A DNA stretch of 42,185 nt from Anaerolineae bacterium. Its GTDB lineage: Bacteria > Chloroflexota > Anaerolineae > B4-G1 > SLSP01. Where the stretch lies: positions 1 to 42,185 of the forward strand of contig JAPKMR010000031.1 in assembly GCA_026645815.1 (NCBI GenBank), given 5' to 3'. The position numbers and the translations under genes were made by a program. The notes under the pieces were generated by a model. It made no database searches and was not told the origin of the DNA. It saw only the letters and a list, made by a program, of their open reading frames with translations. Shown here piece by piece: positions 8,407 to 16,758 of the stretch (the stretch's first letter is position 1; every line of letters starts with the position of its first letter).

Positions 8407-9642
8407 ATGCATGTGACCCACGGACAAAGTCTCGGACCCGAATTCCAAAAACTCTGGTCGGCTTCCACGCTCTCCAACCTCGGCGATGGGATAGCGCTCG
8501 TGGCAGCGCCGCTCCTCGCCGCAGCCCTCACCCGCGACCCCCAGCTCATCGCGGGGCTTTCCTTCGTGCAATACCTCCCCTGGCTCCTGTTCGCCCTCGT
8601 CAGCGGCGCCATCGCCGACCGGGTGGACCGCAAGCGCGCCATGGCCTATGTCGGGCTGCTGCGCGCCGCGCTCTTTGGCTTCGTCGGAGTCGCCGTGCTG
8701 CTCGATTTTATCTCCATCTGGCTTCTCTACGCTATCCTGTTCGCGCTCGCCACCGGTGAGACCCTCTTCGATATCACCTCGACGACCATGGTGCCCCGGC
8801 TCGTGCCGAAAGAGGACCTTCCCCGGGCCAACGCGCGACTCTCCGCCGCGATGACCGTCACCAACCTGTTCCTGGGAAAACCCATCGGCAGCCTGCTCTT
8901 CGCAGCATCCGCAGCGCTACCCTTCCTGATGGGCGCCGGAGGGATTTTCGCCGCAGCGATCCTGGTGCTCGCCATCCACGGCGCTTTCGCGCCGCCGCGG
9001 CGCCCTCAAGCCGCACGCTCCTCCTCCCTGGCTGAAATTGGGCAGGGCCTTCGCTGGCTTGCCGGGCGCCGGCTACTGCGGACGATTACAATAGTCATGG
9101 GCATCCTCAACCTGATGCTGGTGGCGCAGAACGCGATTCTGGTCCTCTACGTCGAAGAGCGCCTCGGGGTTTCGCCCGCCGGTTTCGGGACCCTCGTAGC
9201 GATGTATGGCGTCGGGGGGCTGCTGGGCGGTCTCGTCGCCGAGCGCATCATCCGCTGGCTAGGCCCACCCACGACCCTGAGGCTGGCCTTGATCAACGAG
9301 GCGGTGGTTCCCGCGGCGCTCGCATTGCTGAGGAATCCACTGCTGTTCGGTGCGATCTACGTCGCATTTGGCTTCCACGCCGTCACCTGGGGCGCGCTCC
9401 TGGCGGCGCTCCGGCAGGAACTGACGCCGGACGAATTGCGCGGGCGGGTGGCAGGCGCCGGGCGGCTCATCGAAGTCGGCGGCGCGGCTCCGGGCGCGCT
9501 GCTGGGTGGCGTGTTGGCTGCCAGATTGGGCCTCACATCACCCTTCTGGATCGGCGCCATCATCGCGGCGTTGCTCATTCCCTTCGCGTGGCCCGTGTTC
9601 TCGAAGGCGTCTATCGCGCAAGCCAGGGAGAGCGCCCATTAG
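8407..9642 (+). CDS. MFS transporter (EntS/MFS_3-like exporter)
   Basis: A 411-residue, 12-helix major facilitator protein. The loop between helices 2 and 3 carries GAIADRVDRKR, the conserved MFS motif A, and the general layout fits the MFS_3 group, which exports siderophores or drugs by proton antiport. It begins 4 bases after the HEPN stop, with no clear ribosome site, so it may be translationally coupled to the toxin-antitoxin pair or start at the second ATG (8411 is out of frame). The substrate cannot be determined from sequence. The C-terminus reaches into the spacer before the restriction genes. Confidence 0.87.
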   Translation: MHVTHGQSLGPEFQKLWSASTLSNLGDGIALVAAPLLAAALTRDPQLIAGLSFVQYLPWLLFALVSGAIADRVDRKRAMAYVGLLRAALFGFVGVAVLLDFISIWLLYAILFALATGETLFDITSTTMVPRLVPKEDLPRANARLSAAMTVTNLFLGKPIGSLLFAASAALPFLMGAGGIFAAAILVLAIHGAFAPPRRPQAARSSSLAEIGQGLRWLAGRRLLRTITIVMGILNLMLVAQNAILVLYVEERLGVSPAGFGTLVAMYGVGGLLGGLVAERIIRWLGPPTTLRLALINEAVVPAALALLRNPLLFGAIYVAFGFHAVTWGALLAALRQELTPDELRGRVAGAGRLIEVGGAAPGALLGGVLAARLGLTSPFWIGAIIAALLIPFAWPVFSKASIAQARESAH

Positions 9643-9671
9643 TAGCCGCGATTTCCAATCGGAAACACAAC

Positions 9672-9700
9672 TTTTCCCTTTCTGCAAATTGTGCTAGACT
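9672..9700 (+). promoter_or_regulatory. Possible promoter of the restriction-modification genes
   Basis: TAGACT (9695-9700) with a weak TTTTCC (9672-9677) 17 bases upstream, 31 bases before the ATG of the endonuclease. Only the -10 box is convincing. Confidence 0.35.
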
Positions 9701-9731
9701 CAAAGCAGAGACAAAATCAGGGAGCGGGTCC

Positions 9732-10163
9732 ATGAATCAAAACCGCCAACCATTAGCAGAAGTCTTTGGTCATCCGATAACTGACCAAAGTGACACAGCC
9801 AAGCGCCATCGTTTGCGCCGTATCTGCCCGCTTAATAACAAAGTACCGAATTGCACCAAGGATAAAGCCAGGAATCCCCTGGGCGTGTGTAGTATCTTGC
9901 ACGAGAACGAGGCTGTCAGCACCTGCCCCATTCGCTTCCGTGAGGAATGGATTGTCGCCGATCACGCCGCATCCTTCTTCTTTGACGAAGGGACAAAATG
10001 GACTTCTTTGACCGAAGTACGGCTCAATGATGCTGGCGGCAAATCTGCCGGCAATATTGATGTAGTCCTTGTCGCCTATGACGACGATGGCGCGGTCACG
10101 GACTTCGGCGCCCTTGAGATTCAGGCGGTTTACATTTCCGGCAACGTCCGGGAGCCCTTTTAG
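9732..10163 (+). CDS. NotI-family restriction endonuclease, N-terminal part (ends at amber)
   Basis: A 143-residue product that holds the recognisable half of a NotI-type restriction endonuclease. Four cysteines (C32, C41, C53, C65) fit the Fe-Cys4 site of NotI. D110 (in GNIDVV) and E129/Q131 (in LEIQAV) match the NotI active-site residues D160, E182 and Q184, which give the PD-(D/E)XQ variant of the PD-(D/E)XK fold. The frame ends at TAG 10161-10163 and continues in the same frame in the next entry, so the real gene was about 295 codons (9732-10619). The region looks more AT-rich than its neighbours, suggesting transfer. Alternatives to a broken gene are a sequencing error or readthrough. 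Confidence 0.8.
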   Translation: MNQNRQPLAEVFGHPITDQSDTAKRHRLRRICPLNNKVPNCTKDKARNPLGVCSILHENEAVSTCPIRFREEWIVADHAASFFFDEGTKWTSLTEVRLNDAGGKSAGNIDVVLVAYDDDGAVTDFGALEIQAVYISGNVREPF

Positions 10164-10169
10164 TATTAC

Positions 10170-10619
10170 ATGGCCGATCCCCAAGCCAGAGCCGCAATGG
10201 ATTGGTCACGGGAACCCAACTATCCTCGCCCCGACTATCTTTCATCTTCGCGAAAGCGGCTCGTGCCCCAGCTGGTCTATAAAGGTGGAATCCTGCATAG
10301 TTGGGGGAAGAGAATGGCTGTAGCGCTAAGCAGAAGTTTCTTTGCCACTCTACCAGCCTTGCAACCGGTCCCGAAGCATCAAGCGGACATTGCATGGCTG
10401 ATCTATGATCTGCAATACCATGTGGAAAACGACCATGAACCTGAGCGCTACTGTCTCACCAGGGTAGAAGAGGTTTTCACACAATTCGAACCCGCTCTAC
10501 TGACTATCACTTCGCCTTTGCCTGGAAACATGGGGGATTTCATCCAATTGCTGCAAGTGAAACTTGATGAGCATCTGGAGACACCTCCCACCAACCAGAT
10601 TCTTGGGAGTCCATTCTGA
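10170..10619 (+). CDS. NotI-family restriction endonuclease, C-terminal part
   Basis: A 149-residue open frame in the same phase as the preceding endonuclease fragment, separated from it only by TAG and two Tyr codons. It starts with an ATG at 10170 but has no ribosome site, so it is probably not made alone. Content such as KRLVPQLVYKGGILHSWGKR and the later DIAWLIYDLQ segment would form the end of the catalytic fold and part of the DNA-recognition surface in a full-length protein. It ends 2 bases before the methyltransferase, an operon-like spacing expected for a restriction-modification pair. Confidence 0.7.
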   Translation: MADPQARAAMDWSREPNYPRPDYLSSSRKRLVPQLVYKGGILHSWGKRMAVALSRSFFATLPALQPVPKHQADIAWLIYDLQYHVENDHEPERYCLTRVEEVFTQFEPALLTITSPLPGNMGDFIQLLQVKLDEHLETPPTNQILGSPF

Positions 10620-10621
10620 TC

Positions 10622-11575
10622 ATGGCAACCAGACGCCAACTCGCATTCTTCCCGGAATACGCCGGCGAAATCAACCTGCCGCGCCCTGTGAATGTTGCAT
10701 CCGTCCCGCAACGTAGCCCTTTCCGCTACCCGGGCGGCAAGACGTGGCTCGTGCCAACATTCCGGCGTTGGGTGGCGCAACTGAAAACCAAGCCCCAGCT
10801 TCTCGTTGAGCCATTTGCTGGTGGCGGAATTATCAGCCTGACTGCCCTTTTCGAGAATCTTGTCAACAGAGTTGTCATGGCCGAATTAGACGAAGAGGTC
10901 GCTGCAGTTTGGGAAGCGCTTGTCCAAGGTGAGGCGGAGTGGTTAGCCAGTCGCATTCTGGCATTCCCGATGACGCGGGAAGCCGTTGAGGCGGAGCTTC
11001 GAATACCCCCGAACACAGGGCGGGAGAAGGCTTTCCAGACCATTCTGCGGAACCGTACCTTGCATGGAGGCATACTCGCTGAAGGCTCGCGTTTTATCCG
11101 GCATGGCGAAAACGGGAAAGGTATTGGCTCGCGCTGGTATCCCAAGACGTTAGCCCGGCGACTCGCTGATATTGATCACTTTGTGGACAGAATAGACTTT
11201 CGGTGCGACGATGGCTTGAAAGTGATCCAACAATTCTCTGAGCGCCAGGATGCCATCTATTTCATAGACCCTCCCTACACCGCTGGCGGCAAGAAAGCGG
11301 GCAGACGGCTTTACAAATATCACCAGCTAAATCACGAGCAACTCTTTGCCAATTGCCAGTCGCTTGCGGGCGATTTTCTGATGACGTATGACGAGGCCGA
11401 GGAAGTCAAATCACTGGCACGCCAATTTGGCTTCCAAATGAGTTTGATCCCCATGAAGAATACTCATCATGCCACCATGAAAGAATTGGTCATCGGCAGG
11501 AATTTATCATGGTTGGATGAGCTCCCCACCATCCATGAGCCTGAAGCCGATTACGCCACAGGGGAAATCAAGTAA
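10622..11575 (+). CDS. D12-class N6-adenine DNA methyltransferase
   Basis: A 317-residue methyltransferase of the D12 (Dam/DpnM-like) class. The order of motifs is that of the alpha group: FRYPGGK (residues 34-40, motif X), PFAGGG (64-69, SAM-binding motif I), a central region that would hold target recognition, then DPPY (216-219, catalytic motif IV). It methylates the N6 of adenine in a specific sequence and so would protect the host from the partner endonuclease. It begins 2 bases after the endonuclease stop. The gene is intact even though the endonuclease is interrupted. The target is unknown but must contain adenine. Confidence 0.9.
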   Translation: MATRRQLAFFPEYAGEINLPRPVNVASVPQRSPFRYPGGKTWLVPTFRRWVAQLKTKPQLLVEPFAGGGIISLTALFENLVNRVVMAELDEEVAAVWEALVQGEAEWLASRILAFPMTREAVEAELRIPPNTGREKAFQTILRNRTLHGGILAEGSRFIRHGENGKGIGSRWYPKTLARRLADIDHFVDRIDFRCDDGLKVIQQFSERQDAIYFIDPPYTAGGKKAGRRLYKYHQLNHEQLFANCQSLAGDFLMTYDEAEEVKSLARQFGFQMSLIPMKNTHHATMKELVIGRNLSWLDELPTIHEPEADYATGEIK

Positions 11576-11727
11576 CGCGACAGTGCCAAACGCGTTGCGA
11601 CGCGCCCTCGCCAGCTCCCCCCTACCTGCGCGCGCACACGACCACCCCGCCCATCCACACCGCTGTACTCAGCGCCGCTGCTACTGCAGCGCCGCTGCCA
11701 CTCTGCGTCAAAACCTCTCCCGCTCCA

Positions 11728-12261
11728 TCACCCCGCCCCAAATTCCTCCAGCAGCTGCATTGCGGCGCGCTCCAAACGCTCCCGCAACAGCAACAGCCAC
11801 TCCTCGAAGGCGGGACTATCCGCCAGCGAAAAGCCATCCATGAACGGACCGCGATACAGCGCGGAAGCCTGCTCGAGCGTCGCCAGCGAGGCGGCAGCGC
11901 CGAACGCGCTCTCACGGTGCGCCATGGTGAACGGCTCCAGGTCCAGCCAGTAATCGCTGCCGCGGCAAAACTGGAGCGTATCGGGGCGCACATCGAAGAA
12001 GCGTGCAGCAGGGTCCGCCTGCTGGTCGCCGGTGACCTGGCGCACGCTGAGTAGCGCCTGGCTCAAGGTGTGTCGAGCGCGGCGTTCCGGGTACTCGGGC
12101 CACAACAGGCCCACGAGACTCTCGCGGCGGTGCGGGCGGTCAGATTCCACAGCGAGATAAGTCAACAAGGCACGTGCCTTATCGGAGGTGAAGGCGGTGA
12201 GCGGGACGGCATCCAGGGAGATTTGCAACGTGCCCAGCGAGAGGATGGACAAGCGCGCCAT
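11728..12261 (-). pseudogene. Truncated BTAD/SARP-like transcriptional regulator
   Basis: A 177-residue product made up only of the N-terminal winged-helix DNA-binding part (about 1-95, with SDKARALLTYLA and RRESLVGLLWPEYPERRAR) and the start of the bacterial transcriptional activator domain (about 100-170). Relatives usually continue for many hundreds of residues with an ATPase and TPR repeats. Here the frame stops after LLEEFGAG and no continuation is seen in any frame on that strand. GGAGGATGCC precedes the ATG, so the start is intact. It may be a remnant or a mini-regulator that still binds DNA; truncation is the safer reading. Confidence 0.65.
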
Positions 12262-12720
12262 AGGGCATCCTCCATATCACGCCAGGCTACCCATACGAAT
12301 ATTATACCGCCAATTCCCCCCAACTGCAACACTTTTTAGCTACATCGCGAAGATTTGTCATTAACCAGCACTTCAAACCGCCCCCGCCTACAGCCACCTC
12401 GGTGGGTTGCACCTGCGCGCCCACCTCCGCCTTAACTCCAGCCTCCCATGCACGCACCACCCCGCCTACAGCCACCTCCCTGGGTGCGACCCACCTTTCA
12501 CACAACCACCTCGGTGGGTTGCACCTGCGCACACACCCCCGCCTTAACTCCAGCTTCCCATACACGCGCCACCCCGCCTAAAACCACCTCCCTAGGTGCG
12601 ACCCACCTTCCACACAACCACACCAATTCCCTCCGCACCCCCCTCTGCGCCTCTGCCTCTCCGCGACTCTGCGTTAACTCTCCCCCTCTCTGCCTTAAAA
12701 TCCCCCCACTCTCACATAAA
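12262..12720. other. Gene-free spacer with paired inverted-repeat elements
   Basis: No gene supported. It contains the promoter side of the truncated regulator on the left, then two successive copies of a roughly 95-bp element bounded by 14-bp inverted repeats, then a C-rich low-complexity stretch (about 12620-12710). Confidence 0.55.
12401..12607. repeat. Tandem pair of 95-bp inverted-repeat elements
   Basis: Element 1 spans 12401-12495 and element 2 spans 12513-12607, a period of 112 bases. Each opens with GGTGGGTTGCACCT and closes with a near-exact inverse (GGGTGCGACCCACC in the first, AGGTGCGACCCACC in the second). Inner parts are about 90 percent alike by eye. A third, single copy lies at 40036-40129. 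Confidence 0.8.
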
Positions 12721-12785
12721 TCTCATGATACTTTCATGATACCCCTGTGCTATGCTCAAAGCATCAGTTGGGACCAGGGGGCGAC

Positions 12786-13007
12786 GTGGAAGAACAGCCC
12801 GGTGACTATGTTTCCTACCTGCTGCGGATGTGGCGCACGAGCCGCGAGAATCCCTGGCGCGCGAGCCTGGAGGATCCGCGTACAGGGGAGCGGGTGGGCT
12901 TCGGTAGCCTGGAGGCGCTGTGGGAATTTCTGCACGGAAAGACCGAAGCAACGCTCCCCAAAGACGCCACTGAGGCAAATCTGGAGCATGAGAGGCAACT
13001 CTCGTAA
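12786..13007 (+). CDS. Small conserved-looking hypothetical protein
   Basis: A 73-residue protein starting at GTG 12786. The middle reads YLLRMWRTSRENPWRASLEDP, TGERVGFGSLEALWEFL, a compact Trp/Arg-rich pattern that I associate with small unannotated proteins of Chloroflexota. The frame is open from ATG 12747, but the GTG lies where the conserved part begins. No domain of known function is seen. It precedes the secreted hydrolase by about 110 bases. A TATGCT box at 12750-12755 could serve as a -10 element; no -35 is clear. Confidence 0.5.
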   Translation: MEEQPGDYVSYLLRMWRTSRENPWRASLEDPRTGERVGFGSLEALWEFLHGKTEATLPKDATEANLEHERQLS

Positions 13008-13115
13008 GCGCCTTGCCGGTTTGGTGTTCTTCCTGGGCCTGGCTTCGAGTCCCAGCCGGCATAGGACGGACCGTACATGAGAATCACGTATCCCTATCAC
13101 ATGAGGAGGAAACCG

Positions 13116-14405
13116 ATGAACAAGCTACGCTATTTGATGTTGTTGCTGGCATTGCTACTGCCATTGGCCCTGCCGGGACCGGTTGCCGTAGCCAAGCCCC
13201 TGCCCGAGCTGCCGCTCGATCTGTCGGGGGAACTCAACGGCGTCCCCTACCGAATCGTCGTGCCGGCGAACTGGAACGGCACACTCCTGGTCTACGCGCA
13301 CGGGTACTCGGCGAGCGCCACGGGGGTAGAGGTGGCTTTCCTGGCTGAGGACGAACTGCTCGCGCGTGGCTACGCTTTAGCCAGTTCGGCACTCCGGAGC
13401 GGCGGCCAACGGCTGGACCTGTTTACCCTCGACCTGAAGCATCTTACCGACTTCTTCAAGCAGCAAGTGGGTAAACCCGATACCACCGTGATCTACGGCA
13501 ACTCGATGGGTGGCGTCCTCACATTACTCAGCATGGAGAAGTTCCCCGGAACGTATGACGCGGGCATTCCGCTGTGCGCAAATGGAGTAGGCCTGATCGA
13601 TATGGCCGCTCACCGCTTCTCCTATGCTCTGGCCTATGACGCGGCCTTTGGCTGGGACGAATCCTGGGGCGCGGTTGAGGACATGCGGGATGACATCGAG
13701 TTCTACAGCGAAATCTGGTGGCCCACAGTCTTCGACCAGATCCTGGCGCCAGGGGTACCAGGATATCCGCTAAACCGCGCGCGTTGGGAGTTCATGCGCC
13801 TCGTGAATGACATGCCGTCTGAAGACTTCTATTACTACACAGGGCCACTCGCTATGCCTCCGGCCGCGATCTCCACATGGTACTTCTCCACGCATTCCCG
13901 AGCCGAGCTTGAGGTCGAGGCAGGGGGGCGCGTCTCCCAAAACGTCGGCTACGTCTACTCGCTGAGCGATGCAGAGAGAGCTTATCTCTTGGGTCTCGAT
14001 CCGACACTGGATCTCGACGGGATGCTCGCGCACATGAATGCGATGACGGGCATCACAGCCGAACCGCGGGCGGCGGCCCATCTCCGCCGTATTGGCGAGT
14101 ACAGCGGGCGCGTGCATGGCCCGTTGCTGATGGCGCACAACGTCGCCGACGGAATCTGCCCTGTCGAGGGTACGACCGAATACGCCAACCTGATGGCCTC
14201 CGTCGGCACCCAGGACCTGCTGACCCGCGTCTACTCTGGCTTCCCGGGGCACTGCAACTTCACCGAGGATCAGATGCTCGCGCTCTTCACCGCCATGGAC
14301 AGCTGGCTGGAAACCGGCATCGCGCCCACGCCCGATGCCTTCCCAGAGGCGCTCGGCTTCGTTCACGGCTTCGAGCCTGGTCCCTGGCCTCAGCCGCTGC
14401 AATAG
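13116..14405 (+). CDS. Secreted alpha/beta hydrolase
   Basis: A 429-residue exported hydrolase. Residues 1-25 form a signal peptide with a long Leu run ending near AVA. The fold signs are VYAHGYSA (oxyanion-loop region) and GNSMGG near residue 130 with the nucleophile Ser; a His close to the C-terminus (GFPGHCNF, about residue 382) fits the catalytic His. It likely acts on an ester or amide substrate outside the cytoplasm. AGGAGGAAACCG precedes ATG 13116; the upstream ATG at 13077 lacks a ribosome site. It is monocistronic and followed by a strong terminator. Confidence 0.8.
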   Translation: MNKLRYLMLLLALLLPLALPGPVAVAKPLPELPLDLSGELNGVPYRIVVPANWNGTLLVYAHGYSASATGVEVAFLAEDELLARGYALASSALRSGGQRLDLFTLDLKHLTDFFKQQVGKPDTTVIYGNSMGGVLTLLSMEKFPGTYDAGIPLCANGVGLIDMAAHRFSYALAYDAAFGWDESWGAVEDMRDDIEFYSEIWWPTVFDQILAPGVPGYPLNRARWEFMRLVNDMPSEDFYYYTGPLAMPPAAISTWYFSTHSRAELEVEAGGRVSQNVGYVYSLSDAERAYLLGLDPTLDLDGMLAHMNAMTGITAEPRAAAHLRRIGEYSGRVHGPLLMAHNVADGICPVEGTTEYANLMASVGTQDLLTRVYSGFPGHCNFTEDQMLALFTAMDSWLETGIAPTPDAFPEALGFVHGFEPGPWPQPLQ

Positions 14406-14441
14406 CGACATCGTCAACTAACAGCGCTACCCCCTCACCCA

Positions 14442-14476
14442 AACGCCCGCCGGGACCCGCTATCCCGGCGGGCGTT
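14442..14476 (+). terminator. GC-rich terminator-like hairpin
   Basis: Perfect 14-bp arms AACGCCCGCCGGGA (14442-14455) and TCCCGGCGGGCGTT (14463-14476) around a 7-base loop. No long T tract follows. Confidence 0.65.
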
Positions 14477-14631
14477 AGCGTCTCAAGCGCGCCTCAAATG
14501 GGGAGCGACGGGAGAACGACAAACCCCTCCGCGCCGCACACCTGTGCTATAATAAGAGCAGGGCAGCATGGAGCACGCGAAAATCGCTGCGCGGCTTTTA
14601 TTGCGGCCCAACAGCAATGGGGAGGAGCAAA

Positions 14632-14910
14632 ATGAGCGTCACCGTTGTTTTTCCCGAGGCTTTGCTGGTGGCTTCTCGCGAGGATCGTGCTACCTTTGCG
14701 CGCCGCGCGATGATCGCTACCCTGGGGCAACTGTATCAGGAAGGCAAAATCTCTTCCGGCATCGGGGCGGGAATTCTGGGCTGTGACCGCTGGGAGTTCT
14801 ATCGCCTGCTCACCGACCATGGCTTCGCAGTCATTGACTACGCGGCGGACGAAGAAGAGCTCGAAGCCGCCACCAGCCGCACTCTAGCGGAGAATTTACC
14901 GCGCCGATGA
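14632..14910 (+). CDS. UPF0175 family protein (probable antitoxin)
   Basis: A 92-residue UPF0175 protein. The helix-turn-helix-like segment [26 protein letters not shown] is typical of the family, which is regularly found upstream of DUF3368 PIN genes and is regarded as the antitoxin. GGAGGAG lies just before ATG 14632, so the in-frame ATG at 14617 is less likely. Its stop overlaps the start of the PIN gene by 4 bases (ATGA). A TATAAT box occurs at 14550-14555 but without a clear -35. Confidence 0.82.
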   Translation: MSVTVVFPEALLVASREDRATFARRAMIATLGQLYQEGKISSGIGAGILGCDRWEFYRLLTDHGFAVIDYAADEEELEAATSRTLAENLPRR

Positions 14911-15413
14911 AAGCCGTAATCAATGCCACACCACTCATCGCCTTCGCCATGCTTGAGCGGCTCGACCTGTTACGACAGATGTTCGATGCAATACTCGTAC
15001 CACCCGCGGTGTACCGAGAAGTAACGCCCGCAGGAGCCACCCGCCCTGGCGCGAGCTTGATTGCCCGCGCAACATGGCTCCAGATCATTACCCCACAAGC
15101 TCAGCCGACGCTTGAACCGTTATTGCTGGGGCTGGATGCCGGAGAAACTGAAGTATTACTCCTGGCTCACGAGATTGCGCCAGATTGGGTGCTCATTGAT
15201 GAACGGCAAGGACGACGTGTCGCCCGCGCGATGGGCTTGCCGCTTAAAGGCACTCTGGGCCTCTTGTTGACAGCCGTGCTGGCAGGATTCCTTTCTAAAG
15301 AAGATGCTCTGGCGGACCTGGAACGTTTGACGGCTAGCGGCATCCGCATCAGCCAACGCTGGCAAGATTGGCTGAAGAAGGAACTGGAAACCATCGAACA
15401 TCCCCCTCTCTAA
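14907..15413 (+). CDS. DUF3368 PIN-like toxin
   Basis: A 168-residue PIN-fold protein of DUF3368. The N-terminal strand reads [10 protein letters not shown], where many relatives have an Asp at the Asn position; the remaining acidic residues LDAGETEV and LIDERQGRR, and the LKGTLGLL block, are present. PIN proteins are metal-dependent RNases. It overlaps the UPF0175 gene by 4 bases, so expression is likely coupled. The Asn-for-Asp change may lower or alter activity, but Asn is also seen in some DUF3368 members, so this is not proof of loss. Confidence 0.8.
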   Translation: MKAVINATPLIAFAMLERLDLLRQMFDAILVPPAVYREVTPAGATRPGASLIARATWLQIITPQAQPTLEPLLLGLDAGETEVLLLAHEIAPDWVLIDERQGRRVARAMGLPLKGTLGLLLTAVLAGFLSKEDALADLERLTASGIRISQRWQDWLKKELETIEHPPL

Positions 15414-15440
15414 ACCCACCCTGATTCACGGAGGTAGGCG

Positions 15441-16037
15441 ATGAATCTGTACCTGGTGCCCTTTATGAAGGTTGATCGCAAGCTGGCGCTAAGCGAAACG
15501 CGGGTCATCAACCTGCAAGCGCCCGAGCTCGGCGTTCCGCCGGGCAGCTATGCCATCATGGAATCCTACTGCGCCGACCCACACTGCGATTGCCGGCGCG
15601 TGATGCTCACGGTCATCGAGGAGCGCCGTCCTACAACCCCTCTGGCAACGATCAGCTACGCCTTTGACCGCGATAATCCCGATGCCGGACCCTTCCTCGA
15701 TCCCCTCAACGCGCAAAGCCCGTATGCTGAAGCGCTCATGGAACTGGTTTACTACGCCGTCCTCAGCGACGCCCTCTACCTGGCGCGCCTGGAACGCCAC
15801 TACGCTATGACCAAAGCTGCCGCCGCCGACCCCACCCACCCCGCCTATGCCGCCCTGCGCGAGTCGTTCACCGACGACCCCGACGAATACCTGGAGCCGC
15901 TCGACGCAGAGACCGAAGCCGCATTGCCGTTCTCCGAATTCAAGCGCCTTCTCAGCCGCCCGCGCGTAGGGCGCAACGATCCCTGTCCCTGCGGCAGCGG
16001 CAAGAAATACAAGGTCTGCTGCGGCAGAAAGAGCTAA
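15441..16037 (+). CDS. SEC-C motif metal-binding protein (paralogue 2)
   Basis: A 198-residue protein, clearly a paralogue of the one at 3399: both begin MNLYL, share [20 protein letters not shown] and FLDPLN blocks, and end in the SEC-C motif [13 protein letters not shown]. It carries a short insertion (about residues 160-172) before the motif. Zinc binding follows from the motif; function is otherwise unknown. GGAGGTAGGCG precedes the ATG. It is followed after one base by the isoprenylcysteine methyltransferase-like gene, so the two form an operon. Confidence 0.86.
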   Translation: MNLYLVPFMKVDRKLALSETRVINLQAPELGVPPGSYAIMESYCADPHCDCRRVMLTVIEERRPTTPLATISYAFDRDNPDAGPFLDPLNAQSPYAEALMELVYYAVLSDALYLARLERHYAMTKAAAADPTHPAYAALRESFTDDPDEYLEPLDAETEAALPFSEFKRLLSRPRVGRNDPCPCGSGKKYKVCCGRKS

Positions 16038-16038
16038 T

Positions 16039-16743
16039 ATGAACCCACAGACAACGCCATCCGCCTACGGCGCGCGGCGCTGGTTGCTCCGCGAGACCCT
16101 CGGCAATCTCTTCCTCATCGCCCTCCTCTTCGGCATCGTCGGGCGCTGGAATTGGCCCATGGGCTGGGCGCTCTCCGGCATCTACATCGTCTGGTCGCTG
16201 GCGTGCGGGCTACTCATCCTGCCGCGCAATCCCGCCATGCTCGCCGAACGCGCGCGCCCCCACCCAGACCGCCGCAAATGGGACATGCGCCTCCTGGGCG
16301 CCATGGGTGGCTTGATGTTGGTGGAATACGTCCTCGCCAGCCTGGATGCACGCTTCGGTTGGACGCCGCCCCTGCCGTTGAGCGTACAGCTGGCGGGACT
16401 TGCCGCCGCCATCCTCGGCTACGATGGCCTCCTGGTCTGGGCGATGGTCACCAATGCCTTCTTCGTCGCCACCATGCGCATCCAGCAGGAACGCGGGCAG
16501 ACCGTCATCTCCAGCGGGCCCTACAGAATCGTGCGCCACCCCGGCTACCTGGGCACGATATTGCTGCACCTGGGCGTGCCCTTTATGCTCAACTCGCTGT
16601 GGGCGCTGATTCCGGGGGTGCTCAGCGCCGCCGTCCTCATCATCCGCACCGCGCTCGAAGACCGCGCCCTGCACGCCGAGCTGCCCGGCTACGCGGACTA
16701 CGCCGCGCGCACCCGTTACCGCCTGTTTCCGGGCGTGTGGTAA
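16039..16743 (+). CDS. Isoprenylcysteine carboxyl methyltransferase family membrane protein
   Basis: A 234-residue integral membrane protein with about five helices. The C-terminal half has the family hallmark GPYRIVRHPGYLG (about residues 155-167) followed by ALEDRALHAELPGYADYAARTRYRLFPGVW, which forms the SAM-binding site in ICMT/PEMT enzymes. Bacterial members methylate diverse lipid or small-molecule substrates; prenylated cysteine is not expected here. It starts one base after the SEC-C stop with no separate ribosome site, pointing to translational coupling. Confidence 0.86.
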   Translation: MNPQTTPSAYGARRWLLRETLGNLFLIALLFGIVGRWNWPMGWALSGIYIVWSLACGLLILPRNPAMLAERARPHPDRRKWDMRLLGAMGGLMLVEYVLASLDARFGWTPPLPLSVQLAGLAAAILGYDGLLVWAMVTNAFFVATMRIQQERGQTVISSGPYRIVRHPGYLGTILLHLGVPFMLNSLWALIPGVLSAAVLIIRTALEDRALHAELPGYADYAARTRYRLFPGVW

Positions 16744-16758
16744 ACAGCGGGGGACCCA

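Noticed and set aside
13030..13068. tRNA-like 3' end: CTGGC-TTCGAGT-CCCAG followed by CCGGCAT, with TTGCCGG about 40 bases upstream.
   Set aside because: The T-stem breaks the invariant G53-C61 pair, and there is no room for D and anticodon arms. At most it is a decayed remnant; chance is as likely.
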